From Puniceibacterium antarcticum (GTDB lineage Bacteria; Pseudomonadota; Alphaproteobacteria; Rhodobacterales; Rhodobacteraceae): a stretch of DNA of 34,101 nucleotides. Shown here piece by piece: positions 30,645 to 34,101 of the stretch (position 1 is its first letter; each line of letters begins with the position of its first letter). Both the position numbers and the translations under genes were made by a program. Where the stretch lies: NCBI RefSeq assembly GCF_002760615.1, contig NZ_AWWI01000115.1, positions 1 through 34,101 on the forward strand, given 5' to 3'. Below the pieces are notes generated by a model. The model saw nothing but the letters and a program-made list of their open reading frames with translations, had not been told where the DNA came from and did no database searches.

Positions 30645-31358
30645 CTAGCGGTAGAAGTCCAGCTTGAGCTCAACCCGCTCGGTTGAACCGACCATGTGCG
30701 CGCGCATTGCCTGGCGGGCCTTCAGCGGATCGCCCGAGGCGATGGCATTGCGCAGGGCGGAATGCTCGCGATTAACCATGCTGATAAGGGTATCCAGCCG
30801 GATTTTCTCGCGCGACAATAGGATGGTTTTCAGGACCCGGTCGGAAATCGCCCCGAGGAACTGGACGAAATAATCGTTGCCCGTCGCAAGCGCGATGGTG
30901 CGGTGAAAATCGAGATCCGCGATGATGCCGTCGTTCGCACCGTCCCCCGCCGTCTCCATTCGCAGCAAGGCTTGATCCATCTGCTGCAGATGTTCGGCGG
31001 TGTGATTCTGTGCCGCCAGCCCTGCCGCCTCGATCTCCAGTGGCACGCGCAGCTGAAACAGGCCGCGAAAGTCCTCCGCGCTCAACCCGCCGTCCTCAAG
31101 ACGGATGTGGCGGGCTGGGCGGTCAATCACGAAGGCGCCGACGCCCTGACGGGTCTCGATCATGCCCTCATTTCGCAGGCGCGCGATTGCCTCACGGATG
31201 ACAGTGCGGCTAACACCAAAGTTCTTCGACATCGCAAGCTCGGTCGGCAGCCTGTCACCGGCCTTCAACCCGCCCGACTGGATCTGCTGAGTGAACTGTT
31301 CGGCAATCCGGGTTGGCAGATGCGTGGTGCGCAGAAATTGTGGGGACTCGCCCGTCAT
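30645..31358 (-). CDS. FadR-subfamily GntR transcriptional regulator
   Basis: The 237-residue product has an N-terminal winged helix-turn-helix: G-D-R-L-P-T-E-L-A-M-S-K-N-F-G-V-S-R-T-V-I-R-E-A-I-A-R-L (about 35-62), then I-E-T-R-Q-G-V-G-A-F-V-I. An all-helical FCD effector domain follows from about residue 90, with D-x-x-F-H-R (D-L-D-F-H-R-T-I) and a later H-x-x-H-type metal or ligand region. It is probably a repressor released by a sugar acid. A GGAAA ribosome site precedes the ATG. Genes for uptake and oxidation of the acid lie on both sides, and dyads of the family's type are found in their promoters. Confidence 0.93.
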   Translation of the reverse strand: MTGESPQFLRTTHLPTRIAEQFTQQIQSGGLKAGDRLPTELAMSKNFGVSRTVIREAIARLRNEGMIETRQGVGAFVIDRPARHIRLEDGGLSAEDFRGLFQLRVPLEIEAAGLAAQNHTAEHLQQMDQALLRMETAGDGANDGIIADLDFHRTIALATGNDYFVQFLGAISDRVLKTILLSREKIRLDTLISMVNREHSALRNAIASGDPLKARQAMRAHMVGSTERVELKLDFYR

Positions 31359-31393
31359 CGTGTGGTTTCCTTCGTGTTGTTCAGCCCCTGGGC

Positions 31394-32827
31394 TCAGTAC
31401 ATATCAAACAGGCAGCCCGGGTTCATTGTCATAGCAGGGTCCAGCGCCTTTTTAAGCGTTGTCAGCAGATGGCGGTGCACCGGCAGCAGGCGTGCCTCGA
31501 AATCAGGCTTTTTCAGTCGGCCGATCCCGTGTTCTGCACTGATCGAGCCGGCGTAGCGATCAAGGACATTGTTCACGATCTTTTTCGCAGCATGGATCTG
31601 CGCGTCGATCTCGTCCGGGGCAAGGTGCGGATCGGGCAGGACGTTCAGGTGCACATTGCCGTCGCCGACATGCCCGTAGGACACACAGGTGCTGCCCGGC
31701 TGGTCCTGCAGGATGGCGGCCTCGGCCTCGGCCACAAAATCTGCCAGACGTGACAGCGGAACAGAAATATCCGTGCGTAAGTGGCGACCCCGTTGCGCCT
31801 GCCCGATGTTCATCCCCTCCCGGATCGCCCAAAGGTTTTTCGCCTGCGCCTGATTCTGCGCGATGACCCCGTCCAGCGCCAGCCCGCTCTCAAACGCGCT
31901 TTCCAGAAAGCGCTGCATCAGATCATCGATATCGACAAGGCCGGAGCCCGAAATCTCGATCAGCGCATAAGCCGGGTGGGTCGCCTCCATTGGCATCGCC
32001 AGATCCGGCATCGCCTCCTGTGCCAGCGTCATGGCGATGGGGGGCATGAATTCGAAGGCAGACATCAGATCGCAGCACGCGTGCCGCGCGCGGCGATAGA
32101 GCGCGATGGCATCTGGCAGCCGTGCAAGAGCCACAAGCGCCGTGGCGACCTGATCCGGGGCCGGCAGCAGCTTGAGCGATACCGCCGTGATGATACCGTA
32201 CAGCCCCTCGCCACCGATGAACAGCTGCTTGAGATCGACGCCGCGATTGTCCTTGCGCAGTTGGGACAGGCCATTGAAGACCTGACCGTCCGGCAGCACG
32301 ACCTCCAGCCCCAGCACCAGTTCGCGCGTCATGCCGAAGCGCAGAACATTCACGCCCCCCGCATTGGTCGAGACATTTCCGCCAATCCGGCAACTGCCCT
32401 GCGCGCCAAGCGACAGGGGAAAGAACAGCCCCGCCGCAGCGACGGCATCCTTGAACTGCTCCAGCACGGCCCCCGCCTCGACCACCGCCGAATAATTCTC
32501 GGCATCTAGCAGGCGGATGCGCGTCATCCGTTCAAGGCTGACAACCACCTGCTCCGCCGGGCGGTCAGGAACCGCCCCGAGAACCAGCCCGGTCCCCCCG
32601 CCCTGCGGCACGATCCCCAGCCCCAGCGCCGCAGCGGCGCGCACGCAGGCCTGCACCTCGGCGGTGCTGCGCGGGCGCAGGACGGCAATCGCATCGCTCT
32701 GCACATCGCCATGCCAGTCGCGGCAATAGGGCGCCGTGGCGGCGCCGGTCAGGACGATCTCGGGTCCCAGCTCTTCGATCAGGCGCGCGGCGGCGTCCGG
32801 CAAAATGGCAGTCTTGGCAACGGACAT
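31394..32827 (-). CDS. FAD-linked D-2-hydroxyacid dehydrogenase (GlcD/D-2HGDH family)
   Basis: The 477-residue flavoenzyme has an N-terminal PCMH-type FAD-binding domain with V-L-R-P-R-S-T-A-E-V, I-V-P-Q-G-G-G-T-G-L-V-L-G, G-S-C-R-I-G-G-N-V-S-T-N-A-G-G and D-L-K-Q-L-F-I-G-G-E-G-L-Y-G-I-I. The C-terminal FAD-oxidase domain has the metal-binding histidines in G-H-V-G-D-G-N-V-H-L-N and S-A-E-H-G-I-G. It oxidises a D-2-hydroxy acid to a 2-keto acid and passes electrons to a carrier. In this locus it may act on an aldonic acid or a degradation product. It is divergently transcribed from the DenD-like gene and lies 35 bases upstream of the FadR-type regulator. Confidence 0.93.
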   Translation of the reverse strand: MSVAKTAILPDAAARLIEELGPEIVLTGAATAPYCRDWHGDVQSDAIAVLRPRSTAEVQACVRAAAALGLGIVPQGGGTGLVLGAVPDRPAEQVVVSLERMTRIRLLDAENYSAVVEAGAVLEQFKDAVAAAGLFFPLSLGAQGSCRIGGNVSTNAGGVNVLRFGMTRELVLGLEVVLPDGQVFNGLSQLRKDNRGVDLKQLFIGGEGLYGIITAVSLKLLPAPDQVATALVALARLPDAIALYRRARHACCDLMSAFEFMPPIAMTLAQEAMPDLAMPMEATHPAYALIEISGSGLVDIDDLMQRFLESAFESGLALDGVIAQNQAQAKNLWAIREGMNIGQAQRGRHLRTDISVPLSRLADFVAEAEAAILQDQPGSTCVSYGHVGDGNVHLNVLPDPHLAPDEIDAQIHAAKKIVNNVLDRYAGSISAEHGIGRLKKPDFEARLLPVHRHLLTTLKKALDPAMTMNPGCLFDMY

Positions 32828-32862
32828 GGATTGGACACTCTCTTGGTCTTGCAGTTTTCAGG

Positions 32863-32905
32863 TTATCAGACAATCATACTACTCGAAGGCTGACACACTG
32901 TCAGC
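32863..32905. promoter_or_regulatory. Divergent promoter with two operator-like dyads
   Basis: TTATCAGACAA (32863-32873) differs from the dyad at 30560 by one base. Sixteen bases further, GCTGACA-CAC-TGTCAGC (32889-32905) is a perfect 7-base inverted repeat. Both lie in the 103 bases between the FAD-linked dehydrogenase and DenD-like genes. They are candidate sites for the FadR-type regulator. Confidence 0.6.
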
Positions 32906-32930
32906 ACGGATTTGCGGGAGGAGGATTTCA

Positions 32931-33914
32931 ATGCACATTCTGACCATCGGGGCCGCTGGCATGCTGGGTCGCAAAGTGACGCAGCGCCTGGTCGATGACG
33001 AAGGTCTGGGGGGGCAGAAGATCGACGCCATGACCCTGGTCGATGTCGTCGCACCCGACGCCCCGGCAGGCTTCGCGGGCAAAACAACCACTCTGGCCAT
33101 CGATCTGTCCGCCCCCGGCACTGCGGCGCAGCTTATCGCCACCCGGCCCGATGTGATCTTTCATTTCGCCGCCATCGTGTCGGGCGAGGCCGAGGCCGAT
33201 TTCGAAAAAGGCTACCGAATCAACCTCGACGGCACCCGCGATCTGTTCGAGGCGATCCGCCTGGCCCATGTCGCGGACGGATATTTCCCCCGTGTGGTCT
33301 TCGCCTCTTCCATCGCGGTGGTCGGCGCACCCTTACCCTTCCCGATCCCGGACGACTTCCACACGACGCCGCTGACCAGCTACGGCACGCAAAAAGCGAT
33401 CAGCGAACTGCTGCTGGCCGACTACACGCGGCACGGCTTTTTCGACGGTATCGGCATTCGCCTGCCGACGCTCTGCATCCGCCCCGGCACGCCGAACAAG
33501 GCCGCGTCCGGCTTCTTTTCCAACATCCTGCGCGAACCTCTGGTCGGCAAACCCGCCGTGCTGCCGGTGCCCGACACGATCCGCCACTGGCACACCTCGC
33601 CGCGCTCTGCGGTCGGGTTCATGATCCATGCCGCGACGATGGACCTTGCCGCGCTCGGGCCCCGACGCAACCTGTCGATGCCTGGCCTCAGCGCGACGGT
33701 GGCCGAGCAGATCGAGGCGCTGCGCCGCGTGGCCGGTGACGACGCCGTCGCCCTGATCCGGCGCGAACCGGACCCTGCCATCATCCGCATGTGCGAAGGC
33801 TGGGCCCCGGGGTTCGAGGCGACGCGTGCGCGCGCGCTTGGCTTCACCGCCGAGGACAGCTTTGACGCCATCATCCGCGCCCATATCGAGGATGAGCTGG
33901 GTGGCGCGCCATGA
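32931..33914 (+). CDS. denD: D-erythronate dehydrogenase-like short-chain/epimerase-family protein
   Basis: The product has 327 residues from the ATG at 32931, which has GGGAGGAGG upstream; the frame extends further 5' without coding character. The Rossmann motif G-A-A-G-M-L-G lies at residues 6-12. Then come P-D-V-I-F-H-F-A-A-I-V-S-G-E-A-E-A-D, S-S-I-A-V-V-G and the catalytic Y-G-T-Q-K (YxxxK). K-A-A-S-G-F-F-S-N and P-R-S-A-V-G-F fit the DenD group of the extended SDR family, which oxidises D-erythronate at C2 in four-carbon acid-sugar catabolism. The substrate could also be a related sugar acid. The next gene overlaps by 4 bases (ATGA). Confidence 0.85.
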   Translation: MHILTIGAAGMLGRKVTQRLVDDEGLGGQKIDAMTLVDVVAPDAPAGFAGKTTTLAIDLSAPGTAAQLIATRPDVIFHFAAIVSGEAEADFEKGYRINLDGTRDLFEAIRLAHVADGYFPRVVFASSIAVVGAPLPFPIPDDFHTTPLTSYGTQKAISELLLADYTRHGFFDGIGIRLPTLCIRPGTPNKAASGFFSNILREPLVGKPAVLPVPDTIRHWHTSPRSAVGFMIHAATMDLAALGPRRNLSMPGLSATVAEQIEALRRVAGDDAVALIRREPDPAIIRMCEGWAPGFEATRARALGFTAEDSFDAIIRAHIEDELGGAP

Positions 33915-34101
33915 CCGACAGCCAACCCCTGCGCATCGCCTTCCTGGGCACCGGCCTGATGGGTGCCCCGATGGTGCGCCGCCTGCTGGCGGCGGGTCAC
34001 GCCGTCACCGTCTGGAACCGCGCGCCCGACAAGGCGCAGGCGCTGGCCGCTGACGGGGCGGTGGTCGCCGCCGACCCGGTAGAGGCCGTCGCCGACGCCG
34101 A
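33911..34101 (+). CDS. 3-hydroxyisobutyrate dehydrogenase-family protein, cut by the window end
   Basis: Only the first 63 codons are present. The N-terminal Rossmann motif I-A-F-L-G-T-G-L-M-G-A-P-M-V-R-R-L-L is typical of NAD(P)-dependent beta-hydroxyacid dehydrogenases (3-hydroxyisobutyrate, tartronate semialdehyde and L-threonate dehydrogenases). The family, and the DenD-like gene with a 4-base overlap just upstream, support a role in acid-sugar breakdown, perhaps like LtnD or GarR. Confidence 0.85.
   Translation, partial: MTDSQPLRIAFLGTGLMGAPMVRRLLAAGHAVTVWNRAPDKAQALAADGAVVAADPVEAVADA

Overview
The window looks like accessory DNA, perhaps from a plasmid or chromid, of an alphaproteobacterium, most likely a Rhodobacterales (Roseobacter/Paracoccus-type) species. 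The taxon is inferred from the remembered look of the proteins (TRAP transporter with acid-sugar genes, a DenD-like dehydrogenase, LysE exporters, IS6 and IS1182 debris) and the mostly high GC. A lower-GC block lies at about 22.6-25.6 kb. No rRNA, tRNA, CRISPR array or replication origin was seen.

Layout. (1) 0-2.1 kb: the C-terminal part of a 2-oxoglutarate/Fe(II) oxygenase-like protein and a LysE exporter, then a gene graveyard with a VIT-family fragment and a frameshifted cyclopropane-fatty-acid synthase. (2) 2.1-8.9 kb, minus strand: seven genes joined by 1-4 base overlaps. They encode a membrane GT2 synthase, a soluble GT2, a GT4, an acyl-CoA dehydrogenase-like protein, a PIG-L deacetylase, a NodS-like methyltransferase and a second soluble GT2. 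A Crp/Fnr regulator lies just upstream. (3) 10.0-14.4 kb, minus strand: DUF421 membrane protein, large catalase, and an HWE histidine kinase-receiver protein whose 5' end is cut by an IS6-family remnant. (4) 14.4-17.4 kb: two directly oriented IS6 remnants bracket a histidine phosphatase and a PQQ-type sugar dehydrogenase, like a fossil pseudo-compound transposon. An IS1182-like transposase fragment follows. (5) 17.9-21.7 kb: a PIN toxin/antitoxin pair, a quinone reductase diverging from a LysR regulator, and a second LysE exporter. (6) 21.7-25.6 kb: a 0.9 kb stretch of uncertain content, a CHASE4-GGDEF-EAL protein overlapping a SET-domain protein, and a small SMR-like membrane protein. (7) 25.9-26.3 kb: a broken FAD oxidoreductase. 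(8) 26.4-34.1 kb: an acid-sugar catabolic locus with TRAP transporter, FAH-family sugar-acid dehydratase, FadR-type regulator, FAD-linked 2-hydroxyacid dehydrogenase, DenD-like dehydrogenase and the start of a 3-hydroxyisobutyrate dehydrogenase-family gene.

How the genes work together. The seven-gene operon is the best candidate for an undescribed system. It combines a processive-type glycan synthase, a deacetylase and a NodS-family methyltransferase, recalling the logic of Nod-factor synthesis (NodC, NodB, NodS), with an acyl-CoA dehydrogenase-like enzyme in place of an obvious acyltransferase. The product cannot be read from sequence. The right-hand locus is more conventional: uptake of a sugar acid and its oxidation/dehydration. 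A GntR-type palindrome upstream of the transporter operon, with a near copy in the divergent dehydrogenase promoter region, suggests control by the FadR-type protein encoded between them.
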